From the NCBI RefSeq assembly GCF_039595935.1, contig NZ_JBCNKR010000006.1, forward strand, positions 1,832,001-1,896,000: a stretch of 64,000 nt of DNA, in the 5' to 3' direction. Origin of the DNA: Flavobacterium sp. Lineage in GTDB: Bacteria; Bacteroidota; Bacteroidia; Flavobacteriales; Flavobacteriaceae. The notes under the pieces are model-generated. The model was not told the DNA's origin, ran no database searches, and saw only the letters and a list, made by a program, of their open reading frames with translations. Shown here in pieces: positions 63,891 through 64,000 of this stretch (position 1 is its first letter; the number at the start of each line of letters is the position of its first letter). A program made the translations under genes and the position numbers.

Positions 63891-64000
63891 AATTTTTGTT
63901 TTTTATAATTATTTGTTTTATCGGATTTTCTCTATATAGTATATAGTGCTTTAGTTGCCATATGTTATTTTTAATTGTTTAATAAATGTTTTTTAAGGAA

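Overview
The window looks like a Bacteroidota chromosome, most likely Flavobacterium or a close relative. It is AT-rich, it has SusC/SusD outer-membrane pairs and many lipoproteins with Bacteroidota lipoboxes, and its promoters match the Bacteroidota -7 box TAnnTTTG. Ribosome binding sites are weak. Flavobacteria-like imperfect inverted repeats sit between genes. No tRNA, rRNA, CRISPR array, insertion sequence or integrase was seen.

Region 1 (1-38.4 kb) is a large glycan-utilization region that reads as an N-glycan degradation pathway. It opens with the end of an aldose 1-epimerase, a GH43-like lipoprotein and a divergent flavohemoglobin gene (hmp). From 3.4 kb come two GH29 fucosidases, a NagB-PIG-L fusion, a LytS/LytTR-type two-component pair, two GH92 alpha-mannosidases, a sodium/solute symporter, a GH130 phosphorylase, a CBM9-like protein, a GHL10-like glycosidase, an N4-(GlcNAc)-Asn amidase, a GH2 beta-galactosidase, a GH20 hexosaminidase, a GH3 enzyme with PA14, one SusC/SusD pair, a sialidase-like BNR protein, a RhaM-type mutarotase and an M28 peptidase. 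Together these could strip sialic acid, fucose, Gal, GlcNAc and Man from a complex N-glycan, handle Man-GlcNAc by phosphorolysis, cut GlcNAc-Asn, and pass GlcN-6-P to glycolysis.

Region 2 (38.4-42.3 kb) holds three small minus-strand genes, two of them lipoproteins, and a large MscS-family channel.

Region 3 (42.3-64 kb, running off the right edge) is a phage-tail-derived contractile particle locus, almost all on the minus strand. It encodes a sheath, tube, chaperone-like proteins, a gpD-like hub, a gpV-like spike, gp25, LysM/gpX, gpJ-like and gpI-like proteins, two fibres, an M15 endolysin, a lipoprotein and a holin. No capsid, portal, terminase, integrase or replication gene is visible, so I read it as an R-type tailocin (or related contractile injection system). 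A 743-residue protein with a C-terminal JAMM/JAB metallopeptidase signature and the small gene just downstream look like an effector-immunity pair carried inside the tail operon.

The tail locus has a visible control circuit. An S24/LexA-like self-cleaving repressor lies divergently among the tail genes, with a 20-bp perfect palindrome overlapping the opposing promoter. Six minus-strand promoters carry a shared element (CAGTA-GTTT-CAGTA on the plus strand) 50-52 bp from a -7 box. This resembles, by layout, the PrtR/PrtN control of pyocins. A 59-residue helix-turn-helix gene at 54635-54814 is the best visible candidate for the activator.
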